The position numbers and the translations under genes are program-made. Positions 8,597 through 17,895 of a stretch of DNA of 64,000 nucleotides are shown here, piece after piece (positions within the stretch are counted from its first letter, which is position 1; every line of letters starts with the position of its first letter). Origin of the DNA: Caldisphaera lagunensis DSM 15908 (GTDB lineage: Archaea; Thermoproteota; Thermoprotei_A; Sulfolobales; Acidilobaceae); contig NC_019791.1 of NCBI RefSeq assembly GCF_000317795.1, positions 1,426,001 to 1,490,000 of the forward strand, read 5' to 3'. The notes beneath the pieces are model-generated. The model did no database searches, was not told the origin of the DNA, and was given only the letters and a program-made list of their open reading frames with translations.

Positions 8597-9379
8597 ATGG
8601 TATTTAATGATGGAGATTTCGTATTGATAAATTACACAATTAAGGTGAAAAATGGAGACAATTATTTAGTTCAAGAAACAACTTATGAGGATGTTGCAAA
8701 GCAGTCAAACATTTATGATGCCAACAAAAAATATGGTCCATACTTAATAGTTATTGGAAAAAGCACATTAATAGCAGCGGTCAATGAGGCAATTAAAGAA
8801 ATGCAACCTGGAGAAAAGAAAGAAATAAAGGCTGATCCCTCAAAGGCTTATGGAGAAAGAAGAGAAGAATTAGTTATAAGAGTTCCCATAAAACAGCTAA
8901 AGAGGTATAATATACCTCTAAGAATAGGCCAACAAGTAGAGATAGGTGGTAGAATAGGAATAATAGAAAGGATTGCTGAAAGATTTGCATATATCGACTT
9001 TAACCATCCATTAGCAGGTAAAGAGTTACTTATAGATTTAGAAGTTGTTAAGAAGATTGAAGATTTTAATGAAAAAGTAAGGTATTTAGTAGAGAGATGG
9101 CTAGGAATTCCAGGTAATGATATAGAAGTCAGTGGAAATCAAAACATTATAAATATTGGTCTTCCTGTTAAAGCCATTTACATAAACGACTTAGATTCAA
9201 AATTACAACTCTTAGTAGGAGATCTTTATCAATATATAAAGCCAGAAGAAGTAAACTTAAACATAAAGGTTAATACCAAAGAAATTCAAAGCGAGGAAAA
9301 AGCAAAGGAAGGTCAAGAAGCGAAAGAACAAGAGGCCAAGCCACAAGAAGAAAAAGTAGCTGAAGAAAATGCTAAATAA
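8597..9379 (+). CDS. FKBP/SlyD-type peptidyl-prolyl cis-trans isomerase
   Basis: A protein-folding catalyst in the cytoplasm. The N-terminal FKBP core (FNDGDFVLINYTIKV, then GKSTLIAAVNEAIKEMQPGEKKE) is interrupted by the insert-in-flap domain typical of SlyD-like archaeal FKBPs. FNHPLAGKELLIDLEVV closes the core. A C-terminal domain of about 90 residues follows and ends in a Lys/Glu-rich low-complexity tail. The ATG at 8597 sits 7 bases after GAGGTGG; an ATG at 8591 overlaps the preceding stop and is less well placed. Length is 260 residues. Confidence 0.93.
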   Translation: MVFNDGDFVLINYTIKVKNGDNYLVQETTYEDVAKQSNIYDANKKYGPYLIVIGKSTLIAAVNEAIKEMQPGEKKEIKADPSKAYGERREELVIRVPIKQLKRYNIPLRIGQQVEIGGRIGIIERIAERFAYIDFNHPLAGKELLIDLEVVKKIEDFNEKVRYLVERWLGIPGNDIEVSGNQNIINIGLPVKAIYINDLDSKLQLLVGDLYQYIKPEEVNLNIKVNTKEIQSEEKAKEGQEAKEQEAKPQEEKVAEENAK

Positions 9380-9418
9380 ACGCTAAACTATAATAATTTT
9401 TGTGTTGAGAAATAATTT

Positions 9419-9478
9419 GGACCGATGAGGGTCGATGGGCAGTCTGATAGGTGGTGAGATATTGCAGAACTGAGGTCC
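9419..9478 (+). ncRNA. Box C/D guide sRNA
   Basis: A 60-base archaeal box C/D sRNA. Terminal stem GGACC/GGTCC (9419-9423 with 9474-9478) encloses box C (GATGA, 9424-9428), box D' (CTGA, 9444-9447), box C' (TGGTGA, 9452-9457) and box D (CTGA, 9470-9473). The D guide is 12 bases (9458-9469) and the D' guide about 15 bases (9429-9443), with 4 bases between D' and C'. By the N+5 rule the D guide would direct 2'-O-methylation at the G of TTCTGCAATATC in its target. The target RNA was not identified. Confidence 0.85.
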
Positions 9479-9493
9479 AAGGGTTTTCCTTTA

Positions 9494-10195
9494 ATTTATG
9501 CAGCCTCTGATATACATTACCCACATTATTTTAAAATATTTAAAGATTCTTTGGATAGATTAAATGAAGAACCTTGTCTATTTCTCTTTGCAGGCGACAT
9601 CATAGATAAAGGGAAGGTTGAAGGTGCAAAATTTGTATTTGAATCAATAGTTAAAAGATTTAATAAAACAAAAATTGTAGCAACGTTTGGTAATGATGAA
9701 TGGAACGAAACATGGGATACTTTAAGAAATCAATATGCATATGTGGATTGGATAGTTGATGATTACAAAGTATATTTATGTGATAATACAAGTATTGCTG
9801 TAATAGGTACTCCAGGAGCACTGGATAAACCAACTAGATGGCAACTTAAAAACATAAATAATATAGAGGAAATTTATAATGAACGCATTAAAAAAATCAG
9901 AGAATTAATAATAAATACAAAGAAATCTTATCAAAGAATTATTTTGTTATCTCATTATGCATTGTCAAAACTAACATTAAAAGGAGAAAATCCTTATTCT
10001 TATGGAGAGCTATACAGCTCAAAAATGGAAAAAGTTATATTAGAAACAAGACCTGATGTTGCAATACACGGTCATGCGCATAAAGGAACTGCATTTGCAA
10101 TGCTTCAAAATATACCAATATATAATGTTGCAATACCTTTGGTTAAAGGAGTGACAAAAATAAAATTCTCAAAAACCATAGAGACTTTTTTATAA
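9494..10195 (+). CDS. Calcineurin-like metallophosphoesterase, start codon unclear
   Basis: A binuclear-metal phosphoesterase. The conserved motifs are DIHYPHYF (D-x-H, encoded at 9509-9532), FLFAGDIIDKG (GD), FGNDEW (GN(D/H)), LLSHYA and HGHAHKG. The first canonical start (TTG 9551) lies downstream of the essential D-x-H motif, so it cannot be the true start. The frame is open upstream to a TGA at 9455, yet contains no ATG, GTG or TTG before the motif. ATT at 9494 gives the family-like N-terminus (I/M)YAASDIH; CTG 9470 and ATT 9461 are alternatives. The 5' end would abut or overlap the C/D sRNA. Confidence 0.8.
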   Translation: MYAASDIHYPHYFKIFKDSLDRLNEEPCLFLFAGDIIDKGKVEGAKFVFESIVKRFNKTKIVATFGNDEWNETWDTLRNQYAYVDWIVDDYKVYLCDNTSIAVIGTPGALDKPTRWQLKNINNIEEIYNERIKKIRELIINTKKSYQRIILLSHYALSKLTLKGENPYSYGELYSSKMEKVILETRPDVAIHGHAHKGTAFAMLQNIPIYNVAIPLVKGVTKIKFSKTIETFL

Positions 10196-10315
10196 AATTC
10201 ATTTAAATGATTATATGTATAATTATTATATAAGAAAACGTATTTAGTTAAGGTTTAAATTGAAACAATAGGAGAAAGATTTTATAAACCTTTTTTCATC
10301 ACTTTTTGGATGGAC

Positions 10316-10390
10316 GCCGCGGTAGTATAGCCCGGCCCAGTATGCGGGCCTTTCGAGCCCGTGACCCGGGTTCAAATCCCGGCCGCGGCA
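10316..10390 (+). tRNA. tRNA-Glu (anticodon TTC)
   Basis: Acceptor stem GCCGCGG/CCGCGGC, anticodon loop CTTTCGA, and T arm CCGGG-TTCAAAT-CCCGG. Taken at face value it ends with discriminator A at 10390. An alternative form with an intron in the 3' acceptor strand would end at G10412; see the separate entry. A TATA-like TTTATAAA lies about 40 bases upstream. Confidence 0.93.
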
Positions 10391-10407
10391 TACAGCCCCT
10401 GCGTGGG
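10386..10407 (+). other. Candidate intron at the 3' acceptor strand of tRNA-Glu
   Basis: GCGGC occurs at 10385-10389 and again at 10407-10411, 22 bases apart. Deleting one copy plus the intervening bases joins the acceptor strand to GTCC, which pairs flush with the leader GGAC and gives 11 contiguous base pairs with the acceptor stem. The insert contains CCCTGCGTGGG, the same 11 bases as the tRNA-Thr intron. It could instead be a structured 3' trailer. Confidence 0.5.
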
Positions 10408-10553
10408 CGGCGTCCCATAATTCATTTTTGTTTTAATTTCCTATCAAGACCCATATAAAAATCAAAGCCTCTTTTATATAAGTTAATAGAATATTAGATT
10501 TTGAATTAGCTAAAAATAAAATACTTCTCGTTAATTAAATTATAGGGGAGAAT

Positions 10554-10964
10554 TTGAAATTTGAAGTTTCAAACATAGAAATAAATACTAACCAAAGAAT
10601 AGAAATTTTAGATATCACAAATAAAGTAGAAAATATCATTAAGCAAAAAAATTATGAAAAAGGAATTTTAAATTTATATGTTTTGCATACTACGGCTGCA
10701 ATCACATTAAATGAATATGAACCTAATTTAGAAGAGGATTTAAAAAGAATCATAAGTGAAATATTTAGACCAGACGGAGATTGGAAACATAATCTAATAG
10801 ATGACAACGCTCATGCTCACTTAGCATCAAGCTTTATTGGTAATTCAAGATCCTTATTAATCGAATCCGGCAAAATAGTTTTAGGTACTTGGCAAAGAAT
10901 TTTATTTATTGAACTTGATGGACCTAGAAAAAGGATGGTAAAAATTGTCTTCATCGGAGAATAA
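10554..10964 (+). CDS. YjbQ/UPF0047 family protein
   Basis: A 136-residue protein of the YjbQ family; some members have weak thiamine-phosphate synthase activity, and the physiological role is unclear. Landmarks are LYVLHTTAAITLNEYEPNL, NAHAHLASSFIGNS (conserved metal-binding-like His residues) and LGTWQRILFIELDGPRKR. It begins at a TTG preceded by GGGGAG. Its 3' end overlaps the helicase gene by 20 bases, so the two are probably translated together. Confidence 0.88.
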   Translation: MKFEVSNIEINTNQRIEILDITNKVENIIKQKNYEKGILNLYVLHTTAAITLNEYEPNLEEDLKRIISEIFRPDGDWKHNLIDDNAHAHLASSFIGNSRSLLIESGKIVLGTWQRILFIELDGPRKRMVKIVFIGE

Positions 10965-12795
10965 AAGATTTCCATATAATGAATTAAGACCTGGACAAAT
11001 GGAAATAGCGGAGATAGTAAAAGACGCAATAGAAAAAGATAGCATTGCAATAATAAATGCTCCAACGGGATTTGGGAAAACTGCTGCTGTAATAAAAGGT
11101 ATAATTGATAGTAATGCTGAAAAAATTTTATGGCTCGTTAGAACAGTAAATGAAATAGATCCTGTTATAAGGGAACTTAAGAGGTTTAATTTGGATTACT
11201 CATTTCTATTTAGTGCAAAAAGGACTTGTCCTCTTTTTAAAAATCAAAATGATAATACAATTTCTTCAGAAGATTTTTGGGAAAATTGCAGAATGGCTAG
11301 AATAAAGGGGTCGTGTAACTATTATGTAAAAAGCATAGAATTAAATAACAAGGATATATGGGATGTTATTGAAAAGGTAGACTCATTTAGTAGTATTGAG
11401 CAGGCTAATGCTATAGTAAATAAAATAAATTCATGTCCTTTCTTTTCATTAGCAGAGTTATCTAAAGATACTAGGTTTATTATTGCTACATATCCTTATT
11501 ATTTTAAGGATGAAATATTTGAGAGAGTTTTAGACTTTGTAGATTTAGGAAAGCTTGTAGTTGTGGTTGATGAAGCACATAGTCTTATGAATGCGCATAG
11601 CATTTTGGAAACTAGTATAACTTTAAGGGATTTAGAGCAGTCATTGAACGAATTGAAAGAATATGGATATTCAAATTCAGAAATTGAAAAAGTAGTTTTA
11701 AATATATATGAAATAGCAAAAGAACTAAGACCTAAATCTGATATTATTAAAAAGGTTGATAAAAACAAATTTAAGGATTCATTAGGTTATTTAGATATAA
11801 TCGCTGATGTTAGCGAAGAAATAAGAGAAAAGAAGTTTCTAAAATATTTTAATGGGAGTAATGCTATAAGAGTTTATTTAACCCATTTATTATCTTGGTT
11901 ATTAAGCTTGAAGAACGATAATTCTTACTTATTTGCCTCTGCAGATGAAGGGGTTTATAGACTAGTATCTACCCCCTTAGATCCATCAGCAGTTGTTAGC
12001 AATCCATTACAGAAAGTAAAATCTGCAATCTTAATAAGCGGAACCATACCTCCTGGAGATTTTGTTAATGAGATGCTTAACATAAATAAAAACAGAATCT
12101 TTTATGATGCTGAAATAATGTTGGGCATTAAGGGAAGGATAGGTAGAAGTATGACTATTGTATTAGGTGATGTTTCTACCTTATATAAAACAAGAGGAGA
12201 AGTGATGTATAGAAGGATTTCATATTATTTAAACCAAATAAGTAAGCTTGGTGGTGTTAAGTTATTTGTTTATCCAAGTTATGAACTTATGGAACGGATA
12301 AGTAAAGGGTTTAATGAACAATTCCATAATATTAAAGAAAATAAGGATACGTCATTGGAAAGTGTTTTGAAGGAGGTCTCTAATGATAGTAATATAATAA
12401 TTAATGCAGTAGCAGGAGGTAAAATTACGGAAGGTATAGAAATTACTGAAGGGGGTAGAAGTAAGATAAAGGTTGTAGCAATTATAGGTATTCCCTACCC
12501 TCAAAGAGATGCATATTTAATTGCACAAGAAGAAGTTTTATCAAAAAGGCTCGGCTTAACTAAGACAAAATATTATTTATATAAGGTAGCAGCATATATA
12601 AGAATAAAGCAAGCTCTTGGTAGGGCTATAAGATCTCCTGATGATAATAGCGTTTATTTTTTAATGGATTATAGATATCTTTATGGAGAAATTAAGAAGC
12701 TTTTAAGATTAAAATACAACAAGGTAACTAAAAGTGTTGATGAATTTAATGAGATTATGCCAGAGATAATTAATTTCCTCAACTCAAGTTCTTAA
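10945..12795 (+). CDS. XPD/Rad3-like Fe-S helicase
   Basis: A superfamily 2 DNA helicase of the XPD/DinG group. Walker A is NAPTGFGKTAAV (about residue 39) and motif II is VVVDEAHSL. Between motifs Ia and II are four Cys (95, 115, 124 and 164) placed as in the 4Fe-4S cluster domain of XPD. Motif III is ILISGTIPPG, and motif VI in the second RecA domain is IKQALGRAIRSPDD. At 616 residues it has the length of archaeal XPD (about 550-650). It would unwind DNA 5'-to-3' in repair or transcription-linked processing. The start is a TTG inside the YjbQ gene; no upstream alternative fits better. Confidence 0.9.
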   Translation: MSSSENKRFPYNELRPGQMEIAEIVKDAIEKDSIAIINAPTGFGKTAAVIKGIIDSNAEKILWLVRTVNEIDPVIRELKRFNLDYSFLFSAKRTCPLFKNQNDNTISSEDFWENCRMARIKGSCNYYVKSIELNNKDIWDVIEKVDSFSSIEQANAIVNKINSCPFFSLAELSKDTRFIIATYPYYFKDEIFERVLDFVDLGKLVVVVDEAHSLMNAHSILETSITLRDLEQSLNELKEYGYSNSEIEKVVLNIYEIAKELRPKSDIIKKVDKNKFKDSLGYLDIIADVSEEIREKKFLKYFNGSNAIRVYLTHLLSWLLSLKNDNSYLFASADEGVYRLVSTPLDPSAVVSNPLQKVKSAILISGTIPPGDFVNEMLNINKNRIFYDAEIMLGIKGRIGRSMTIVLGDVSTLYKTRGEVMYRRISYYLNQISKLGGVKLFVYPSYELMERISKGFNEQFHNIKENKDTSLESVLKEVSNDSNIIINAVAGGKITEGIEITEGGRSKIKVVAIIGIPYPQRDAYLIAQEEVLSKRLGLTKTKYYLYKVAAYIRIKQALGRAIRSPDDNSVYFLMDYRYLYGEIKKLLRLKYNKVTKSVDEFNEIMPEIINFLNSSS

Positions 12796-13372
12796 TCTCA
12801 GCTTTTATGCTATCATCTAAAATAATTTCAGCATAGTTACCAATATCTAATGGACCTGGATTAATATAGATTGTGTTGTTCAATAATTGAATTCCCTGAC
12901 TTTCATGTATATGGCCAAAGAGGTGTATGCTTGGTTTGATGTAATTTAATATTGAATTTATTTCTTTTAATCCTGCCCTAATATTAAAAAAGGTTTTGTC
13001 CAATATACCATAAGGTGGATTATGTGATACTAAAATAACATATTTATATTTTTTATTAAAAGGATAATTTTTTATAACTGATATATTATTTATAGGATCA
13101 ATACCTCCTATGCCAATAAATGCTATTTCATTAACAGTTTTAATTTTTCCATCTAATAGGATCCCTTTCTTTGACAAAAGCTTCATTATAGATACATCGT
13201 CAACATTACCAGATACTGCAAAGGAATTTCTAAATTCTGAAAAAATTTCTGCAGTTTCTAAGCACTCAAAATCGCCGGAAGAAATCAATACATCATAATC
13301 TAATTCCTTAATTTTTTCTAGCATCTTATTATTACAATGAATATCGCTGATATGTATTATTTTAGTTGTCAT
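12779..13372 (-). CDS. Calcineurin-like metallophosphoesterase
   Basis: A 197-residue metallophosphoesterase. Motifs in order are IIHISDIHCN (D-x-H), LISSGDFEC (GD), VSGNVD (GN), LVSHNPPYG and HLFGHIHESQG. It resembles the archaeal YfcE/MJ0936-like phosphodiesterases; the substrate is unknown. The ATG at 13372 puts the first motif close to the N-terminus as in homologues, and upstream in-frame starts add unlikely residues. Its 3' end overlaps the end of the convergent helicase gene by 17 bases. Confidence 0.88.
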   Translation of the reverse strand: MTTKIIHISDIHCNNKMLEKIKELDYDVLISSGDFECLETAEIFSEFRNSFAVSGNVDDVSIMKLLSKKGILLDGKIKTVNEIAFIGIGGIDPINNISVIKNYPFNKKYKYVILVSHNPPYGILDKTFFNIRAGLKEINSILNYIKPSIHLFGHIHESQGIQLLNNTIYINPGPLDIGNYAEIILDDSIKAEIKNLS

Positions 13373-13425
13373 ATATTTTCCCATTAAATTATTATGGTTA
13401 TACAGCACTAAAAAACATTAAATCT

Positions 13426-14559
13426 TTAGCCAAATTTTAATCTTCTTATAAAAGTGTTTAGCCTTTGAATAGCTAATTTTTTTGCATTATCATTTATTCT
13501 AGCCTCTTCTAGTGCATTTCTTAAGAATTCTATGGCCTCTTTAGCTGTTTTTGCATCAAATGGATATGGTATTCCATCTTTGCCCCCTATTGTATATGAG
13601 TAACTAAATGGATCCAGTGATAAATTTACAGGATCTTTATGAGAAACAGGGACAGAATAAATAACATCAGATATTAATGCCAAAGCTCTAACAAGTCTTG
13701 GACCAACATTAGGAGTTAATGCTAGCTCAATTTCATTAGACGGCGGATTTTTTGCTATATCATCAACGGCTTTTAGCAATTTCTTTGATGGTATTATTGG
13801 ATAATAATATTTTCCTATATTAATTTTATTAACTTGATTAGATATGAAATAATCAAGAGATTTCCTTCCTAACATATTGTTTGCTTGAACTAAATTGTCT
13901 CTAAACTTATTCTTCCCTTCTGATAACAGATCAATGAATAGCTTTCTCGCATTTCTGCTTTCTTCAGATGTGGCATCTATAACATTATCTACTTTAATAC
14001 CTGTTATTCCACTATTTGGATTCTCTAATGCAGCTTTGTTAACATGGTATCTCCTTGCCATTAAATTATTTGGGTTCATTCCTTGTTGTATGACTAATAA
14101 GTCCTTACCCTCTACTGGAACTATTATTGTATGGATATAAAGGCTATAACCATCAAGCAAAAAAGAAGAATCAGCTTTTGCTGCAATTTTACTAAATTTC
14201 ATTATATTATTTATGTCCAAATCATATTTTTTTGAATAATTGTTTAATTCATCTTTAATATTCAGCATTTGCTTTCCTTTTCCACCAAACACTAAAAAAC
14301 CAAGATCATTTTTCATGGAGACATCTTTAATTAATGAAAGTAAAACCGTAGTGCTTCCACTACTATCCCAATCCATTCCTATGGCATTATTAAATGCTTG
14401 GAACCATAAAGGGTCTGATAAAGCATTTATAAAATTATTAACTCCTTTTTCTTCTATTATAAATTTTGTGATAACTTCAGTAAATTCTCTCATTATTTTT
14501 AACATCCATTGGGGAACATGACCATTGTGTAATGGTAAATCTGCATAATTTGCACTCAT
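13426..14559 (-). CDS. DUF763 domain protein
   Basis: A 377-residue protein of the DUF763 family, found in archaea and some thermophilic bacteria; function unknown. The N-terminal YADLPLHNGHVPQWMLKIM is its hallmark and recalls a nucleotide or DNA-acting domain (family members have been described as Nre-like, which I cannot confirm). Other conserved blocks are LVFGGKGKQML, VIQQGMNPNNLMARRYHV and the C-terminal GPRLVRALALISDVIYSVP with DPFSYSYTIGGKDGIPYPFD. It lies between a phosphoesterase and tRNA-Ile, all on the minus strand. Confidence 0.85.
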   Translation of the reverse strand: MSANYADLPLHNGHVPQWMLKIMREFTEVITKFIIEEKGVNNFINALSDPLWFQAFNNAIGMDWDSSGSTTVLLSLIKDVSMKNDLGFLVFGGKGKQMLNIKDELNNYSKKYDLDINNIMKFSKIAAKADSSFLLDGYSLYIHTIIVPVEGKDLLVIQQGMNPNNLMARRYHVNKAALENPNSGITGIKVDNVIDATSEESRNARKLFIDLLSEGKNKFRDNLVQANNMLGRKSLDYFISNQVNKINIGKYYYPIIPSKKLLKAVDDIAKNPPSNEIELALTPNVGPRLVRALALISDVIYSVPVSHKDPVNLSLDPFSYSYTIGGKDGIPYPFDAKTAKEAIEFLRNALEEARINDNAKKLAIQRLNTFIRRLKFG

Positions 14560-14612
14560 TTAAGTCATCATTATTTTTAATAAAAATCGGGGTTAATATC
14601 AGTTTTGCAAGA

Positions 14613-14686
14613 TGGGCCCGGGGGGATTCGAACCCCCGACTTCTCGGTTATCAGCCGAGCGCTCCACCAGGCTGAGCTACGGGCCC
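14613..14686 (-). tRNA. tRNA-Ile (anticodon GAT)
   Basis: Acceptor GGGCCCG/CGGGCCC, D arm GCTC/GAGC, anticodon loop CTGATAA, T arm GGGGG-TTCGAAT-CCCCC, discriminator A. No intron and no encoded CCA. Confidence 0.97.
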
Positions 14687-14808
14687 TCACTCTTTTTTCT
14701 ATACTTTGGATTTATTAAGGTATAGTTTTTTACTGTTTAAAAAATTAAAAAAATGCTTAAAAAGTTTTTAGCCTATCGAATATAGGAAGCATTAGAAAGG
14801 TTGAAATC

Positions 14809-16047
14809 ATGATAAACATAAATCTAACAAACCTATTAATGGCAATAGCTGTTGGAGGCATTGTGGGGTTTGTAAATGAATATAGGAAAATTTCTGGTGC
14901 TAGACTTTTTTTAGGATTAAGAACGGCAATATTTATATCATTATTAGGGTATATGTTTTCAATATTTACCTTATTATTTCCTGGATATATTGCATTATTA
15001 AGTGCAATCATAACAATTACTACAATTTCGACATCTATATATTTAGAAAAAGTTAAAGCAACAGGTTCCCCAGGAGGGACAACTTATGTAAGCATATTCT
15101 TGGTTTTCTTTTCTGGTTTGTTGGAGGGATTAGGTTATTATGAACTAGGTGTAATTATATCAGTGTTAGTTGCTGCGCTAGGAATTTATAAAACACAATT
15201 ATTAGATGCTATATCAAAGATTAGAAAAGAAGAGCTGCTTGCTATACTAAATTTAATGATATTATCTTTAGTTATTTTACCTCTTTTGCCTAATAAGAAC
15301 ATAGGTCCATATGGAATCTTTAATCCTTTTCAATTTTGGCTTATAGTTGTTGTTATCGGCATCATATTTGTTGCTCAATATATAGTGCTTAAAATATACA
15401 AGAAAGGATTAATTGCATTCTCCATCATTGGAGGCCTTGTTTCAAGCACAACCGTTACATTGAGTCTAATAGAATTAAGTAATAAAGAAAAAAATATTGG
15501 AAAGACCATAGCCTATAATATAATTTTGTCCAACATTCCATTAGTTTTAGTCCAAGCTTTAGCTTTTTCATATTTTTCAACTTATTCTTCAAAACTTATT
15601 TATTATATAACGCCATCAATTTTAGTATTAATATTGGCATTAATTATTATAGGTTCAATTGGTTATAAGCATATTACTGTATCTGGTATTCCTTCACCTG
15701 AAACTCCTTTACCAATAGGCAAAGTGATAGAGTTTGGAGTTGTGTTCTTTATAGTAATGATTATTTCTAAATTGGTGTCAATATTAGTATCATATTTGTT
15801 ACCATTGGCATTGTTTGTTTCATCATTTGCAAATGTAGCAGGAGTAGTTTTTTCAATTGCTTTACTTTATATTCATGGACAAATAAATGCCAAATATGCT
15901 GCGTATTTGATTCAATTAGCATTAATAGCCGGGATAATTGAAAAAGGATTCTTAGCATTTTTATCAAAAGACAAAGAAGTAAGAAACCTAACTTTAATAT
16001 TATCTTTAATACTTATTGGAATTTTAATATTAATGATGTTTATATGA
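14809..16047 (+). CDS. MgtC/SapB and DUF4010 family membrane protein
   Basis: A 412-residue integral membrane protein with about 12 predicted hydrophobic helices. The N-terminal third (LMAIAVGGIVGFVNEYRK, LGLRTAIFISLLGYM) matches the MgtC/SapB fold, with the conserved G-x-E and RT patterns. The rest (GLVSSTTVTLSLIELS) matches DUF4010. The family is linked to magnesium or acid-stress physiology in bacteria; the transported substrate here is not known. It starts after a short AT-rich gap from the divergent tRNA-Ile, and its stop lies 3 bases from the convergent ABC permease. Confidence 0.87.
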   Translation: MININLTNLLMAIAVGGIVGFVNEYRKISGARLFLGLRTAIFISLLGYMFSIFTLLFPGYIALLSAIITITTISTSIYLEKVKATGSPGGTTYVSIFLVFFSGLLEGLGYYELGVIISVLVAALGIYKTQLLDAISKIRKEELLAILNLMILSLVILPLLPNKNIGPYGIFNPFQFWLIVVVIGIIFVAQYIVLKIYKKGLIAFSIIGGLVSSTTVTLSLIELSNKEKNIGKTIAYNIILSNIPLVLVQALAFSYFSTYSSKLIYYITPSILVLILALIIIGSIGYKHITVSGIPSPETPLPIGKVIEFGVVFFIVMIISKLVSILVSYLLPLALFVSSFANVAGVVFSIALLYIHGQINAKYAAYLIQLALIAGIIEKGFLAFLSKDKEVRNLTLILSLILIGILILMMFI

Positions 16048-16050
16048 GTT

Positions 16051-16869
16051 TTAATATTCGCTTAATGTACCTTGTTTTCTTGCTATGTCAAAACCTAATT
16101 TATAAATATAAGCGCCTAGGGGAAGCAATACCACATCAAATATCAAAAGAATATAGAAATAATAAGCTAGTTGAGTTAAGGATGCGGCATTTAATAGGGC
16201 TGATCTTAGACCATTAAGCGCAAAGGTTAAAGGTATTGCATAGCTTAAATCTTTAATATATCCTGGCAATATGCTAACTGGAAAAACTGTTCCTGAAAGC
16301 AAGGTTGTGATTGTTGAGAAGAAAAACGATATAGGATTCCCTTGTTTTGTAATCATAACAATACCTCCTGCCATCATTGATAGGCCGAGAGTTGAAATAA
16401 TTAACTCAATAATGATAATTAATGCGCCTATGATATTAGCATTAACAAATGATACCCCTAATCCCAAACCAACTAAAATAATTACAACAGCATTTATAGT
16501 ATTTAAAACGAAGCCCCAAGCTGCTGAATAAAATAGCATACCGAATACCCCTGTTGGTGATAACATATAATATTCTAATGTACCAAATAGCTGCTCATTT
16601 CTCATTCTACCGCTAATTGTAGTTATTACAGACGATACATATCCTTGAAATGCAAGCCCTATTACAATAAATGCCGTATAGTTTTGAGTATTTATATAGG
16701 ATACAAATTTTTGGCCTAGTGATGTTCCAACGAAATAATAGGTAAAAACTGGTATTACCCAGCTAAGCACATTTAAAACGACTTGTGTCTTATAACTTAT
16801 CCATATTTTAAATCCTCTTAAATAGACAAACGAGTAAAGCTTTGAATAAATTGAGCTCAAGCTTGCCAT
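16051..16869 (-). CDS. ABC-2 type exporter permease
   Basis: A 272-residue integral membrane protein with six hydrophobic segments and the ABC-2 pattern ([21 protein letters not shown], then [33 protein letters not shown]). It overlaps the upstream ATPase gene by 13 bases, so it forms a two-gene exporter. Substrate is unknown; small molecules, lipids or polysaccharide are possible. The N-terminal cytoplasmic stretch before the first helix is short. Confidence 0.9.
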   Translation of the reverse strand: MASLSSIYSKLYSFVYLRGFKIWISYKTQVVLNVLSWVIPVFTYYFVGTSLGQKFVSYINTQNYTAFIVIGLAFQGYVSSVITTISGRMRNEQLFGTLEYYMLSPTGVFGMLFYSAAWGFVLNTINAVVIILVGLGLGVSFVNANIIGALIIIIELIISTLGLSMMAGGIVMITKQGNPISFFFSTITTLLSGTVFPVSILPGYIKDLSYAIPLTFALNGLRSALLNAASLTQLAYYFYILLIFDVVLLPLGAYIYKLGFDIARKQGTLSEY

Positions 16870-17801
16870 CTTCCAAACCTCACAGGTTTTACTCTTGTGC
16901 CTTTATCTATCGGGCCGCTTCCAATTAATGCTGCATAAACATCCTCTAATGTGGGATCAGTTTCTCCAATAATTTCCGATTTTCCATCTATCTGATCGAT
17001 TAACGATTTTGGTATTCTTAAATATGCTCTATTGGCTCTTATTCCTACAACATATTTTGATAAATTATCTGAAACTAATGTAGCAGGTACAATGACTTCA
17101 ATAATTTTTCCTATTTTATTTTTAAGCTCTTGAGAAGTCCCTTTGAGTATAATTTTACCATCTTTTATTAAGAATATTATATCTGAAAGCTCTTCAATTT
17201 CTCCCATATAATGGCTTGTTAGCAAAATAGTTTTCTTTGATGATATCATTTTAATAAGCCTCCTAAATTCTCTGGCTGAAATTGGATCAATACCTAATGT
17301 GGGCTCATCTAATAACAAAATTGGAGGATCATTTATGAGAGCTCTTGCTAAGGCTAGCCTTCTTTGCATACCTAAGCTATATTTCATATATGGGTAATCT
17401 GCAAAGTCAGAAAGACCTACAATATCTAGCAATTCTTTACTCTTCGATTTTGTGTCTTTTAAAGGTAAACCGTAAAGAGATGCAAAAAATAATAAGTTTT
17501 CATATCCAGTCAACCTAAAATAAAAAGTCCTCTCTCCTCCTGTAGCTAAACCTATTGAGGCTCTTACGTTCTTTGTTTCTTTAATTATATCAAAACCATG
17601 AACATATGCTGTTCCTGAAGTGGGCAACATTAAAGTAGAAAGGATTTTTATTAAAGTAGTTTTCCCTGCGCCATTTGGCCCAACTAATGCTGCAGTTACT
17701 CCCTTTGGTATTTCCATATTAATATTGTTTAAAGCCTTTATTATTTTTTTATTGCTTCTAAATTCTCTACATAAATTTATTGTTACAATTTCGTTGCCCA
17801 A
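16857..17801 (-). CDS. ABC transporter ATP-binding protein
   Basis: A 314-residue ATPase that powers the adjacent ABC-2 permease. Walker A is GPNGAGKTT near residue 40, the signature is [15 protein letters not shown], Walker B is [12 protein letters not shown], and the switch His is in LLTSHYMGE. About 90 residues follow the nucleotide-binding domain ([14 protein letters not shown] to [11 protein letters not shown]), as in the DrrA/NatA-like subfamily. It is the first gene of the pair. Confidence 0.92.
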   Translation of the reverse strand: MGNEIVTINLCREFRSNKKIIKALNNINMEIPKGVTAALVGPNGAGKTTLIKILSTLMLPTSGTAYVHGFDIIKETKNVRASIGLATGGERTFYFRLTGYENLLFFASLYGLPLKDTKSKSKELLDIVGLSDFADYPYMKYSLGMQRRLALARALINDPPILLLDEPTLGIDPISAREFRRLIKMISSKKTILLTSHYMGEIEELSDIIFLIKDGKIILKGTSQELKNKIGKIIEVIVPATLVSDNLSKYVVGIRANRAYLRIPKSLIDQIDGKSEIIGETDPTLEDVYAALIGSGPIDKGTRVKPVRFGRWQA

Positions 17802-17895
17802 TATTTAACTCATCTCAATGTATATATCTATTAGCTAAACTTTTAAATTTTGAGTAGAATATTAATATAACAAAACAATTTTTTAAAAATAATAT

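Noticed and set aside
9498-9560. ATG at 9498 as the phosphoesterase start
   Set aside because: It is in a different frame and reaches a stop after about 20 codons.
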